Shown piece by piece: positions 34,559 through 43,800 of a DNA stretch of 64,000 nt (the first letter of the stretch is position 1; each line of letters begins with the position of its first letter). Under the pieces are notes generated by a model. It saw only the letters and a program-made list of their open reading frames with translations. It made no database searches and had not been told where the DNA came from. The stretch is from Stenotrophomonas maltophilia R551-3 (GTDB taxonomy: Bacteria; Pseudomonadota; Gammaproteobacteria; Xanthomonadales; Xanthomonadaceae), in NCBI RefSeq assembly GCF_000020665.1, contig NC_011071.1, positions 2,408,501-2,472,500 of the forward strand, read 5' to 3'. The position numbers were made by a program, and so were the translations under genes.

Positions 34559-35200
34559 TCACACCCCGTCCGGGGGCGCCTCGGCGTCCCCGCCCTCGCG
34601 GGCCAGCTGTCCGGGCGTCCAGCGCAGGGTCCACTCATAGGGCCCCTCTGGCGGGCAGACGTGGCGAAAATCGCGGGGAATTTCGCAGACCGTTGCGCCC
34701 GCGGTAACAGTGAAGGCAACGATGATCCGGTTGCCCTCGATTCGGATCGCCTGCACCGCACCAGGAATCTGGATGCCGGCATCATCGCCATAGCCTGACT
34801 CCCGGATGGCCGCGAAATCCTCGGCCTCCATCCGCGACAGACTCTTCGGATTTGCCTGGCCGCGCGGATCGTTCGCCGTCAGCTCCGTCATCACCGCCAC
34901 CACATTGCTTTGCGCGAAGCTGCCACCGGTGTAGGTAGATGTGTAGAAGTACACAACCTCCGAACGGCCATCACCATCGAGATCGGCAACAGCCGTCCAC
35001 GCCGGGCGGAAGTCCGATTCGATATCGCCGCCTGGAATAAGTCGCAGACTGGCTTCGGCGGCGTGCAAGGCCTGCACCAGGCTGGGCGGCGATGGTCGCT
35101 TGGCGGCGGGCGACGCGGCCATCGCCGGCGTGCAGGACAGCGCCAGCGCTGCAAGCGTCAGGCGGATCGGGGTCGAGCGGAGCGTTGCAGGTCCGTGCAT
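34559..35200 (-). CDS. Secreted protein of unknown function with FG-GAP-like motif
   Basis: A 213-residue protein with a signal peptide (LTLAALALSCTPAMA, ends ~28) and AGGAGG 5 bp before ATG 35200. It contains AVADLDGDGRSEVVYFYTS, the calcium-binding pattern of FG-GAP/VCBS repeats, as a single copy. Two Cys near the C-terminus (VCEIPRDFRHVC) probably form a disulfide. No family recognised. It is convergent with the ProP-like gene. Confidence 0.8.
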   Translation of the reverse strand: MHGPATLRSTPIRLTLAALALSCTPAMAASPAAKRPSPPSLVQALHAAEASLRLIPGGDIESDFRPAWTAVADLDGDGRSEVVYFYTSTYTGGSFAQSNVVAVMTELTANDPRGQANPKSLSRMEAEDFAAIRESGYGDDAGIQIPGAVQAIRIEGNRIIVAFTVTAGATVCEIPRDFRHVCPPEGPYEWTLRWTPGQLAREGGDAEAPPDGV

Positions 35201-35289
35201 GTCATCCTCCTTGAGTGTGCGGTCAGTCTAACCGCAGCTCCGGTGGCGCCCAGTCATGCACGGCGTGGTTTCGCGCGATTTGTGGAGGG

Positions 35290-35313
35290 CATCCACGCCT
35301 GGCGTGGATCTAC
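35290..35313. repeat. Single SMAG repeat at the end of the zeta-toxin gene
   Basis: A CATCCACGCCTGGCGTGGATC hairpin ending in CTAC (35310-35313). The CTA is the TAG stop of the zeta-toxin gene. Confidence 0.75.
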
Positions 35314-35936
35314 TGCGGGGTGTCCAACTCCATCGCACGCATCACGATCGGCTTGGCCCAGTCAGGCGTATGCAGCAGTTCGGCCACCGAGACCGGGTAT
35401 TGCAGCTGGCCGCGCTCCATCGCCAGCACTGGCAGCGGCTCGACACAGCCCTCGGCATCGGCCGGTGCGCTGTTGTCGTAGACATGCAGCTCGGCCAGGT
35501 GTGGCAGCAGCTCCAGCAGGTTCTCGCGTGCCGAATCAAAGCGGGCGTGGATCTTCTCCACTGGAATGTCGTGGCCACCAGCCGCCACCCGCGCCGCAAC
35601 GCGGGCGATATGCAGCTCGACCGTGGCCAGGCCGCAGAACCATACCGCCACATGATGCTGCTCGCAGGCCTCGCGCAGCAGGCGTGGAATGGTGTTGCCA
35701 CCCAACGTGGTCTCGAAGGCGAAATCCGTGCCATCGGCCATGGCCTGGCGGAGGCGGCGGGTGCCTTCCTGCCAGGCCTCGGCATTGGCTTCGGGCAGCG
35801 GCCAGCCGGCCTCGACCAGGCGGCGGGTGAACGAATCGGGATTGAACCAGCCCAGCCCTTCGGCTTCCAGCCAGGTACCCAGCAGCGAACTTTTGCCGGC
35901 GCCATTGACGCCGGCCAGCACCAGGATCCGCCCCAT
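35310..35936 (-). CDS. Zeta-toxin family P-loop kinase (toxin of a TA pair)
   Basis: A 208-residue protein with Walker A GVNGAGKSS (residues ~9-17), a substrate-site-like FNPDSFTRRL (~31-40) and FAFETTLGG (~72-80), the pattern of zeta/PezT kinases that phosphorylate UDP-N-acetyl sugars and so block cell-wall synthesis. It starts 3 bp after the stop of a Phd-type antitoxin gene, not an epsilon gene as in classical modules. Cytoplasmic. The stop codon is within a SMAG repeat, so the end may have been altered by repeat insertion. Confidence 0.85.
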   Translation of the reverse strand: MGRILVLAGVNGAGKSSLLGTWLEAEGLGWFNPDSFTRRLVEAGWPLPEANAEAWQEGTRRLRQAMADGTDFAFETTLGGNTIPRLLREACEQHHVAVWFCGLATVELHIARVAARVAAGGHDIPVEKIHARFDSARENLLELLPHLAELHVYDNSAPADAEGCVEPLPVLAMERGQLQYPVSVAELLHTPDWAKPIVMRAMELDTPQ

Positions 35937-35939
35937 CGG

Positions 35940-36281
35940 TCAGAGCGGACGGCCGAGGGTGACCTTGCGGCCGCGACGGATCGGCTGACCCAGCACCTTG
36001 CCCAGCCCTTCCCCGCGCTGCAGGCCGGCCAGGGTCTGGTCGAACTCGCTGCGCAGGCGCAGCAGCTCCTCGCTGCGCTCACCCGCATCACCGCCGGCGG
36101 CCTTGGCCAGCAGCTCCTGATACGTGCGGATATCCACGATCACCGCTTCCGGATGATTATGGTTGGTGATGACCAGCGCCTGCTTCTCGCGCACGGTGCG
36201 CATCAGGCTCGGCCAGCCCCGGGTCTTCACCGACGAGGCCGGGGCCTTCTCAAGGCCTGGCAGATCCAGCGGGAGGGTCAT
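35940..36281 (-). CDS. Phd/YefM-type antitoxin paired with zeta toxin
   Basis: A 113-residue protein. Residues ~17-60 (VKTRGWPSLMRTVREKQALVITNHNHPEAVIVDIRTYQELL, shown as fold pattern) match the Phd/YefM DNA-binding fold: beta strands around 'PEAVIV' then the 'Y-X-E-L' helix. The C-terminal ~50 residues would wrap the toxin. GGAG lies 8 bp before ATG 36281. A nested palindrome over a TATAAT box lies 30-68 bp upstream, as expected for autoregulation. Confidence 0.8.
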   Translation of the reverse strand: MTLPLDLPGLEKAPASSVKTRGWPSLMRTVREKQALVITNHNHPEAVIVDIRTYQELLAKAAGGDAGERSEELLRLRSEFDQTLAGLQRGEGLGKVLGQPIRRGRKVTLGRPL

Positions 36282-36310
36282 GGCACGGCTCCAGACAGAA
36301 GTGGACTATG

Positions 36311-36349
36311 GCCATTATACCCAATTTGGCGAAATTGGGGATTAATGGC
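36311..36349 (-). promoter_or_regulatory. Nested-palindrome operator over the -10 box of the TA operon
   Basis: Outer arms GCCATTA (36311-36317) and TAATGGC (36343-36349) enclose inner arms CCCAATTT (36320-36327) and AAATTGGG (36332-36339). On the minus strand TATAAT (36314-36319) overlaps one outer arm. Two dimer sites over the -10 element fit conditional TA autorepression. Confidence 0.7.
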
Positions 36350-36351
36350 AT

Positions 36352-37938
36352 TCACCTGCCGGTTCCAGCCTGAGGGGCGTCGGTCTGCAACAGGCTGTCG
36401 CGCTCGCGCAGCGGGAAGCGGATCCAGGCATCCAGGCCCTGCGCGCCAAAGCGCAGCTCGCCACTGCCGGCCAGTTCATAGGGAACGCGCTGCTCGATCA
36501 GGGACCGGCCAAGGCCCCGCTGCCGGGGCAGCTCCCAGTCCTCCACCTCGGCATGGCGCTCGCACCAGTGCAGACCCAGCCACGGCTGCCCTTCCTGCAC
36601 CTGCAGGTGCCAGGACACGTCGATATGCCCATCCTCATGGGTCAGCGCACCATGCCGCAGCGCATTGGTGGCCAACTCATGGATGGCCAGCGACAACACT
36701 TCGGCGGCCTTCGGTGGCAGCAGCACGTCCTCGCCTTGCAGGCGGTAGACCGCAGCAGGCGGGGATTGCGCCGCGATCTCCTCATCCAGCATGCCGCGCA
36801 GGCACACCCCCGCGTTGGCGCCACGGGTCAGCAGGCTCTGCGTGCGCGCCAGTGACATCAGCCGCCCGCACAGGCGTTCGGCATACTCATCCACGCTGCC
36901 GACCGACTCGCGGGTACGCCAGGCGATGGCATGGATGGTCGACATGATGTTGCGCACCCGGTGCTGCAGTTCGGCCAACAGCACCGATTGGCGCTCGGTC
37001 GCACGCTTGAGATCATCGATGTCCACGGCGATGGCGAACACGCCGCTGACCTCACCGTCGGCATCGCGCAGGGGCGCGGCAGCGACCCGGGTCCAGCGCG
37101 CGCGGCCATCATCATGCAGGTACTGGAACTCCAGCCCCGGCACCACAGTCTCGCCGCGCATCGCACGGGCGATGGCGAAGTCGTCCGGTGCGATGGTGGT
37201 GCCATCGGGATGGCAGCCGTGCCAGCGATGCTGGTTGTCCGCGTCCCTGGAAGGCACCTTGCCGGTGGGCAGATAGGCGCGCATCTGATCATTGGAGAGC
37301 AGCATGCGACCCTGCAGATCGACGATGCACAGGCCCACCGGCAGCATCCTGAAGGCCAGTTCCAGGCGCCGGTCACTCTCGCGCCGCCGCAGCTCCTCGC
37401 GCTCACGCGCGGCCAGCGCCATGTGTGCCGCGGTGGTCTCGAACATGGTCACCAACACCCCGTTGATCCGCCCCTCTTCGCCACGGATGGGGCTGTAGGT
37501 GATGGTGAACCAGACGTCTTCCAGGCGCCCATGGCGGGCCAGCGGGTAAAGCTTGTCTTCGAAGGTGAGCGTCTCGCCCTGCCATACACGGGTGTAGAGC
37601 GGACCGTTGATGTGCCAGACCTCGGGCCAGCATTCACGGGTCGGCTGTCCAAGCCCGCCAGGATGCTTGTCGGCCAGGATCTCGGCGTAACCATCGTTGT
37701 AGAGCTGCACCAGCTGCTCGCCCCACAACACGATCATCGGGAAGCCGTGGGCCAGCATCAGATCGACGGTGGCGCGCAGGTGCGGCGGCCATTGCTCGAT
37801 CGCGCCCAACGGGCTGCGTGACCAGTCATGGCGGGCGATACGCGCGGCCATGCCATCGTGGCGCGCGTGCGGGCGCGGCGTGGGTGGCATTCCGCCACGC
37901 AGCTCGGCGGCGTGAATGCCTTCAGGACGGCGCGACAT
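36352..37938 (-). CDS. HWE-family PAS sensor histidine kinase
   Basis: About 528 residues, no membrane helix, so soluble. A GAF/PAS-like domain spans ~35-180, a second PAS ~195-325 (LPVGLCIVDLQGRMLLSNDQM), then the HWE kinase core: His in LLAELQHRVRNIMSTIHAIA, N box HELATNALRHGAL and the WxE of LHWCER. HWE kinases are often light, redox or stress sensors. ATG 37938 is chosen over TTG 37947. It is preceded by a receiver-only gene, so the two form a two-component pair. Confidence 0.88.
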   Translation of the reverse strand: MSRRPEGIHAAELRGGMPPTPRPHARHDGMAARIARHDWSRSPLGAIEQWPPHLRATVDLMLAHGFPMIVLWGEQLVQLYNDGYAEILADKHPGGLGQPTRECWPEVWHINGPLYTRVWQGETLTFEDKLYPLARHGRLEDVWFTITYSPIRGEEGRINGVLVTMFETTAAHMALAAREREELRRRESDRRLELAFRMLPVGLCIVDLQGRMLLSNDQMRAYLPTGKVPSRDADNQHRWHGCHPDGTTIAPDDFAIARAMRGETVVPGLEFQYLHDDGRARWTRVAAAPLRDADGEVSGVFAIAVDIDDLKRATERQSVLLAELQHRVRNIMSTIHAIAWRTRESVGSVDEYAERLCGRLMSLARTQSLLTRGANAGVCLRGMLDEEIAAQSPPAAVYRLQGEDVLLPPKAAEVLSLAIHELATNALRHGALTHEDGHIDVSWHLQVQEGQPWLGLHWCERHAEVEDWELPRQRGLGRSLIEQRVPYELAGSGELRFGAQGLDAWIRFPLRERDSLLQTDAPQAGTGR

Positions 37939-37947
37939 GCCGCTCAA

Positions 37948-38352
37948 TCAGGCGATGCCCGCAGGGACCTGCGGCGTCGCCACCAGCCCGGCCAGCTGCT
38001 GGACCAGGGCTTCGATGTGATAGGGCTTGGTACAGCGCGGCGCGCTGGCGAAGCGGCTGGGCAGGTTGTCGTCGTAGCCGGAGGTCAGCAGGAACGGGGT
38101 ACCGGCCTCGGCCAGGCGGTCGGCCAGCGGATAGACCTGCTCGCCGCCCAGGTTGATGTCCAGCAACGCTACATCGATGGTATGGGTATCGACTAGCTGC
38201 CCCAACGCCTGCAGGTTTCCCGCCGGCCCCACCACCTGTGCGCCTTTCAGCTCCAGATAGTCGACCAGGAACATCGCGATGGCGAATTCATCTTCCGCCA
38301 CCAGTACCCGCAGCCCCTTCAGGCCCTCCGGTTTGCTGCCCGCTTCCAGCAC
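37948..38352 (-). CDS. Receiver-only response regulator
   Basis: A 134-residue stand-alone receiver: acidic pair in LVAEDEFAIAMFL, phospho-acceptor Asp in VALLDINLGGEQVYPLA, switch Ser/Thr in FLLTSGYDD and Lys in CTKPYHIEAL. There is no output domain. The INLGGE form is common with HWE kinases. GTG 38352 with GAGG/GGAG upstream is preferred; the frame extends to a TTG at 38394. It is the first gene of the pair with the HWE kinase, ending 10 bp before that kinase's ATG. Confidence 0.85.
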   Translation of the reverse strand: MLEAGSKPEGLKGLRVLVAEDEFAIAMFLVDYLELKGAQVVGPAGNLQALGQLVDTHTIDVALLDINLGGEQVYPLADRLAEAGTPFLLTSGYDDNLPSRFASAPRCTKPYHIEALVQQLAGLVATPQVPAGIA

Positions 38353-38464
38353 GTTCCTCGCTCCTCGATGCACGCGACCCGCCTGCGGTCGCAACGAGGG
38401 CAGGATGCGCGATCCGGCCTACAAGAGCGCGTGACGATCGATGAAGGCCGCGGGCACGGCGCGT

Positions 38465-39919
38465 TCAGAAGGCCCGCTCCCACTTCAGGCTGAGCAGATT
38501 GCGATCATGGCTGTACAGCCAGCCAACGTTGCTGTCGATGCGGGCATAACGCAGGCTCAGGCTGGGCACCAGCCCGGCCACGGCCAGGCGCTCGCTGCGG
38601 ACGATGGCGATCAGGTTCTGTTCGCTGTCCTCACGCCGTGCTTCCAGCAACGGGCTCCATGCGTCGTAGTCACGCTCGCGCAGCGATACGAACACGGTGG
38701 CCGTGGTGCCGCTCCATTGCCGCGCCGCGCCCAGCCGCAGGCCGCGCTGGCGGAAGCCGTTGGCCGAGTCTGCTGCGCTGCTGTCGGTGACATCCAGCCC
38801 GGCGAAGACCGTCCAGCGCGGATTGAGCGCGCGGAACCAGGTGGCATACAACGATGCCAGCTCGCCGTCGTAGTTGCTGGCCAGGCCCTGCTGGCGATAC
38901 CGCTGGCGCTTCCAGTCAGCCTCCAGCTTGAGCAGGCTGCGTGCATCCAGGGCGTACTGCCATTCCCCGTGCACGCCACTGCCGCCTTGCAGCGCATGGT
39001 TGCCCAGGCCCTGATAGTCATAGCTGGGGGCAAGCAGCACGGTCTGCCGTGCACTACGCCAGCTATAACCCGCCTGCACGTTGGCATTGAGCTCGTTGTA
39101 CTCACTGTGCCCGCGCCATGTCTGACCGAAGGCCAGACCGCGCACGTACAGCCCATGATGCCCGCCGAGCACCCAGCGCCGCTCCAGGCTGGCGTCGAAG
39201 TCGAGGCCCGCCGCGCGCTGGGCGTCGGGCAGTTTCCGTTCGATGATGCACGCGTCGCCCACGCCGAACAGGCAGGTGCGGCTGGCGGAACTGCGGTTGA
39301 TGTTGTCGCTCCATGCCGGGCCGGCGGACAGCGCGCCTTTCCAGCGCTGACGGGCCTGCAGGGCACTCAGGTAGCCGTCCACGCGCGCGCGGACGCCGGC
39401 CGTGGCCGGATCATCGGCATTGATGCCTGCAGCGATGGCCGTGAACAGCGCAACCGCATCGCGATCGCGCTGGTCTTCCGCATAGACACGCGCCAACTCA
39501 AGGCGGGCTGGCAAGAAATCCGGCTGCGCCGCCAACAGCGCTTCGTACTCCTTCACCGCGCGACGATGGTCGCCGGCCACCCGCGCCAGCGCCCCCTGCG
39601 CATAGTGGCGCAGCAGGGGATCATGCCCCGGCAGTTCGATGTACTCCTCGAGGAACGCAGCGGCGGCCTGCCATTGCTGATGCTGCAGCGACAGGTACAG
39701 CGCCTGGCCGAGATCATCGACGGTGCGCTCCACGCGCAGCGTCTGGCCGTCGATGGTGATGGTCGGCCGCTCCGACTCGGCCTGCTGCAGCCGCTGCTGG
39801 TCCTGCTGCTGGTGGCGCAGTTCGCTGCCCTGCTCGAGCACGCGGCGCAGATCGTCCTGCTGGGCGCGTACATCGGCGGCGATCAACAGCAGGAACACAA
39901 GAAGAATGGGGTGGCGCAT
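38465..39919 (-). CDS. Slam-type outer-membrane translocon (TPR + DUF560 barrel)
   Basis: A 484-residue protein: signal peptide 1-~19 (ILLVFLLLIAADVRA), TPR-like periplasmic helices ~60-210 (AVKEYEALLAAQPDFLPARLELARVYAEDQ), and a C-terminal ~270-residue beta-barrel (DUF560) ending in WERAF. Slam proteins move TbpB-like or hemophilin proteins across the outer membrane. The frame is open upstream to 40282, but ATG 39919 begins the signal peptide. It is the last gene of the sigma-FecR-receptor-hemophilin operon; its client is almost surely the product of 40011-40775. Confidence 0.88.
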   Translation of the reverse strand: MRHPILLVFLLLIAADVRAQQDDLRRVLEQGSELRHQQQDQQRLQQAESERPTITIDGQTLRVERTVDDLGQALYLSLQHQQWQAAAAFLEEYIELPGHDPLLRHYAQGALARVAGDHRRAVKEYEALLAAQPDFLPARLELARVYAEDQRDRDAVALFTAIAAGINADDPATAGVRARVDGYLSALQARQRWKGALSAGPAWSDNINRSSASRTCLFGVGDACIIERKLPDAQRAAGLDFDASLERRWVLGGHHGLYVRGLAFGQTWRGHSEYNELNANVQAGYSWRSARQTVLLAPSYDYQGLGNHALQGGSGVHGEWQYALDARSLLKLEADWKRQRYRQQGLASNYDGELASLYATWFRALNPRWTVFAGLDVTDSSAADSANGFRQRGLRLGAARQWSGTTATVFVSLRERDYDAWSPLLEARREDSEQNLIAIVRSERLAVAGLVPSLSLRYARIDSNVGWLYSHDRNLLSLKWERAF

Positions 39920-39955
39920 GGGCGATCCGTGGTGATGCAATGCAGCGGGCCGAAG

Positions 39956-40003
39956 CAGGGACTGGCGGATCGCGGCTTGTCCCTGCCCTGCCCCGTCAGG
40001 GGC
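39956..40003 (-). other. Two stem-loops between hemophilin-like and Slam genes
   Basis: CAGGGAC (39956-39962) pairs with GTCCCTG (39979-39985), and GCCCC/GGGGC form a hairpin at 39990-40003. They lie directly after the hemophilin stop. Without a T-tract they may stabilise the upstream message or lower Slam expression rather than terminate. Confidence 0.4.
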
Positions 40004-40010
40004 GTGGCAA

Positions 40011-40775
40011 TCAGTTCTTGCTGCCGCCGAAGGCGGTGTCGTACTGGCTGTTGCCGCTGAAGGTGGCGATACCGGCCAGGGTGGCCGCGTTGGCGCCGAA
40101 GAACTGGCCCTGGGTGGTGCCGGCAACGGTGCCATTGGCGGTGGCCGAACCGGCGAACGACGCGTTGGCGCTGTTGATCGAGGCGCTGACGTTGACCGAC
40201 AGGCCGCCGCCGGCCAGGCCGCCCTGCAGCGTGCCGCTGCCGAAGTTGGCGCGGAAGGTGCCCGACAACAGGTTGCTGCCATTGAACTTGTTCAGGCCCG
40301 CCACGCTGTAGGTGGCCACACCGGCCGGGAGGGTGGTGCCGGTACGATCACCGACGAAATACACCTGGCGGTTGTTGAAGCCACCGGCGGCGCCATCCTT
40401 GGACCATTCGCCGAACCACACGTCACCGCTGCCGACCTTGACGAAGTTGAAGTGGCCCATGCCGGCGTGGCTGCCCGGGGCGCCGGTGATCGGCATGGCC
40501 AGCGTGCGCACGTTGGTGCCATTGACGGTGGTGGTGCCCGAGTACAGGCTCAGGCCCTGGAAATCCACCGGCTTGGCATTGGAGACGGTACCGACACCGA
40601 TGCCGGCCTTGCCCGCCGAGTGCGGACCACCATTGACCTGCGATTCGCCGACGGCGACGTACAGCTCGGCATCGGTTGCCGGGCTGGCCGCACCGACGAT
40701 GTCGGCTGCATGGGCGGCACCGGCCAGGGCGAAGGTGGCGGCGACGGCGAGAACCGAACGGGAGATCATCTTCAT
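40011..40775 (-). CDS. Hemophilin-like Slam-dependent secreted heme-binding protein
   Basis: A 254-residue protein with a signal peptide (cleavage after AHA, residue 23) and no lipobox, so secreted rather than anchored. The N-terminal half would be the ligand domain. The C-terminal ~100 residues have the TbpB/hemophilin 8-strand barrel pattern (LSGTFRANFGSGTLQGGL ... TTQGQFFGANAATLAGIATF), which Slams recognise. The mature chain has only three His (52, 103, 108), all in the ligand half, and no Cys. HphA of Acinetobacter is the best-known relative. It lies between its putative receptor and Slam genes. Heme binding is inferred. Confidence 0.8.
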   Translation of the reverse strand: MKMISRSVLAVAATFALAGAAHAADIVGAASPATDAELYVAVGESQVNGGPHSAGKAGIGVGTVSNAKPVDFQGLSLYSGTTTVNGTNVRTLAMPITGAPGSHAGMGHFNFVKVGSGDVWFGEWSKDGAAGGFNNRQVYFVGDRTGTTLPAGVATYSVAGLNKFNGSNLLSGTFRANFGSGTLQGGLAGGGLSVNVSASINSANASFAGSATANGTVAGTTQGQFFGANAATLAGIATFSGNSQYDTAFGGSKN

Positions 40776-40829
40776 GGTATTACTCCTTGGGTTATGGGAA
40801 CTACAGGTACAACGCTTGAAAGCGGGAGG

Positions 40830-43800
40830 TCAGAAGCGTGCGGTGATGCCGAGCTTGAAGGTGCGGCCCGGTGCCGGCAGCGTTGAGCGCGTCGCCGGAT
40901 CGACGTAGTAGCGGTTGCCCAGGTTGCTGCCCACCAGCTCGACGCTGGCGTGGTCGTTGACGCGCCAGCGCGCGTAGGCATCGACAGTGGTGATGTTTCC
41001 CCAGGTGAACGGCACGTTCTGCCAGAGCAGGCTGCTGCCACCGGCCAGCAGGCGGTCGCGGTAGGCCTGCAGATCGGGGTTGTCATGGCGCTGGTAGTGG
41101 ACGATGCGGCTGCCCAGTTCCAGCCGCTCGTCGAACAGGCGCGTGCCCAGCGACCAGTTCACCGACAGCTTCGGGATCGCCTGGGTCAGCAGGTAGCCAC
41201 TGACGAAGCCATCCTGCACGCAGTTGGGAACCAGGCCGCGATTGGCATCGAGCAGAACGGCGCTGCTTTCGTCGCAGACTTCGTTCTCCAGCGTGCGCGA
41301 GATGCCCAGGTCGGTGAAGAAGCGCCGGTTGTCGAAACGCGCCTGCAGCTCGATGCCACGGATGGTCTGCTTGTCGATGTTGTCGAACAGGAAGTAGGCA
41401 TCGCGCTCGATCACGTTGCGGGTCTTGTGCACGTAGTAGGCCAGCTTGACGTCGGCATCGGCGGTGTTGCCGAATAGCCCCGACAGGTTGTGCACGTAGC
41501 CAAATTCGTAGTTGTAGGCATGCTCGGGCTTGAGCGTGTACAGCGGATTGAGGCTGCTGGAGAACGCAATGGTGCTTTCGAACATGCTCGGGAAGCGCAC
41601 CGCTTCGCTGTAGCGCAGGTAGACGCGCGCGGCCTTGGACAGGTTCACCGTGGCCGAGAAGGTGGGCAGCCACGCGTGATCGCGCTGACGATCGTTGCGC
41701 CCGTCGACCGGCCTGGACTGCATGGTGTTGCCGATGTTGCAGACCCGGTCGCTGCCGGCATAGAGCGGCAGCACCCCGGGAATGGCCGCCACCTCGCCGT
41801 TGAGGCAGGGGTTGGTCGCGCGGGCATAGTTGCCGTTGGCATCGGGCAACCAGGGCACCCTGTGCTCCACCGCCTGCGGCGTTTCGTAATAGGCCAGCAG
41901 GCCGCGCAGTGCGTCATCGACGACCGAGCCCATGCCGATGCTCTCCCAGAATTCGCGGTCGGCCTCCAGCGCATCGATCTGCGCCTGCAGGCTGGCCGGA
42001 CGCTCAGGCAGTTCATTGACCCGGTAGGTGGCCTCCTTGCTTCCCACGCCCTTGGTCAGCAGTTCCGGATGCGCCTGCAGGAAGTCGTCGAAGGCCCAGT
42101 AGCGGCTGTAACGCACGCCGGCATTGAGGGTAAGGAACTCGACCGGGCGCCATTCAAGGTTGAGATAGCCTTCGCCCTCCTGGCGGCGGCCGGTACGCGG
42201 GAACATGCGCCACCCATCGGTGGTACCAAAATACGGATCGCGCGAACCCAGCTTCTCGTACTGCCAGTTGCCGCCCACGGTCAGATCCAGGGTGGAATGC
42301 AGCGCGAAGCGGTTGCTCAGGGTCAGGCCGGTACGGTCGTTGCGTGCATTGGCCAGTGCGGTGTTGCGCAGGATCGGGCTGACCCCGGGGTTCCATGCCG
42401 GATTGCCCGGTGCAAAGTTGGGGAAGCCACCGGCGGTGTAGGTGTCACTTTCCGTTTCGGTGCGCCACAGATTGGCGTACACGTCCAGCCATCGGCTACC
42501 GGCCGGCTGGAAGCGGTACTCCAGGTTCCAGGCATCGGACGCAACCCGACTGAGCGGCCACTGGATGCGACCGTAGTCCGGCGCGGACAGGATGCGCGAC
42601 GGCATGATCTCGCCGTAGTGCGACAGCGTGCGCCGCCAGGTGGCCTTCAGCTGCTGGTCGTCATTGATCTGCCAGGTTCCCTTGACCAGCCACGACTCCT
42701 GTTCGCTGGAGGTGTTGGGCACTTCATCGCCCGGCTTGAAGTAGCGCGCCAGCGTGGTGATGTAGTCGATGCCCTGGTACTCGTACTGCTCGCGCCGGTC
42801 CTGGTCGTAGTACGCGCTTCCCTTGCTGCCGGAGAAATAATTGCCACGCTTGCGCCAGGCGTAGGCGGCCATCAGGTCGACGTTGTCACCGCGCACACCC
42901 AGTGCCAATCGCCAGGCCTGGTCCTCACCATCGAAGGGATTGTTGCCACTACGCGACTTCACCGGCACCACCAGGGTGCGGTCGTCATAGGGTGAGTTCG
43001 GCGAGCCCTGCGGGAAGCCTGGCACGGTGCGGTAATCCTCGCCGGTGTGCAGCCTCGGCAGGCGCGGTGCCACTGCATTGCTGCTGCCTTCCATCTTCAG
43101 CTCCCCGCCGAAGCGCTCGCCGGCAGCAACAATGTCGACAACGTCGATGGTCTTGATCACCAGCGCACCACCGATCCCGCTGTGCACATCGCGCACCAGC
43201 CCTGGCCCCTTGATGACCTGGATGCCACCAATCAGGTTGGGATCGATGTAGTTGCGGTTGCTGACGCCGTTGTAGCCGCGCCAGACCGTGAGCGCCTGTT
43301 CGCCACCGTCGATGCTGACCGGCACCCGCCCGGGCCCCTGGATGCCACGGATGTTGACGTCCAGCGCGCCGCTGTTGCGCGCATCGCCGCTGAACACTCC
43401 GACCAGATCCTTGACCACGTCGGCCGGATTGGAACCGCGATAGCGCTCCACCCGGTCGCGCCCCGAATACGCCGTGGTCAGATCCAGCGCGAACACATCA
43501 TCGTAGCCGCGCCGATCGCGCGCCTCACCCCCTTCCGAGTGAAGGCGACCGGCCACGTCCAGTGTTTCGGTCACCCGCACCCCTTCCCCTTCACCCGCCT
43601 CCGCTGCGGCCCGCAGGCTCCAGGTGCCGTCCATGCCGCGCTGTGCGCGCACGCCGCTGCCGCGCAACAGCTGCTGCAGCGCCTGCATCTGGCTGTACTC
43701 GCCTTTGACTGCACTGGAGCGCCGGCCTTCCACCAGATCGCTGCGGAACACCACCTGCACATCGGCCTGGCGGCCAAAGGCGCGCACGGCGTCGGCCAAG

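Noticed and set aside
38465-40282. N-terminal extension of the Slam gene to 40282
   Set aside because: The extension overlaps the hemophilin-like gene, and a clean signal peptide begins at 39919.
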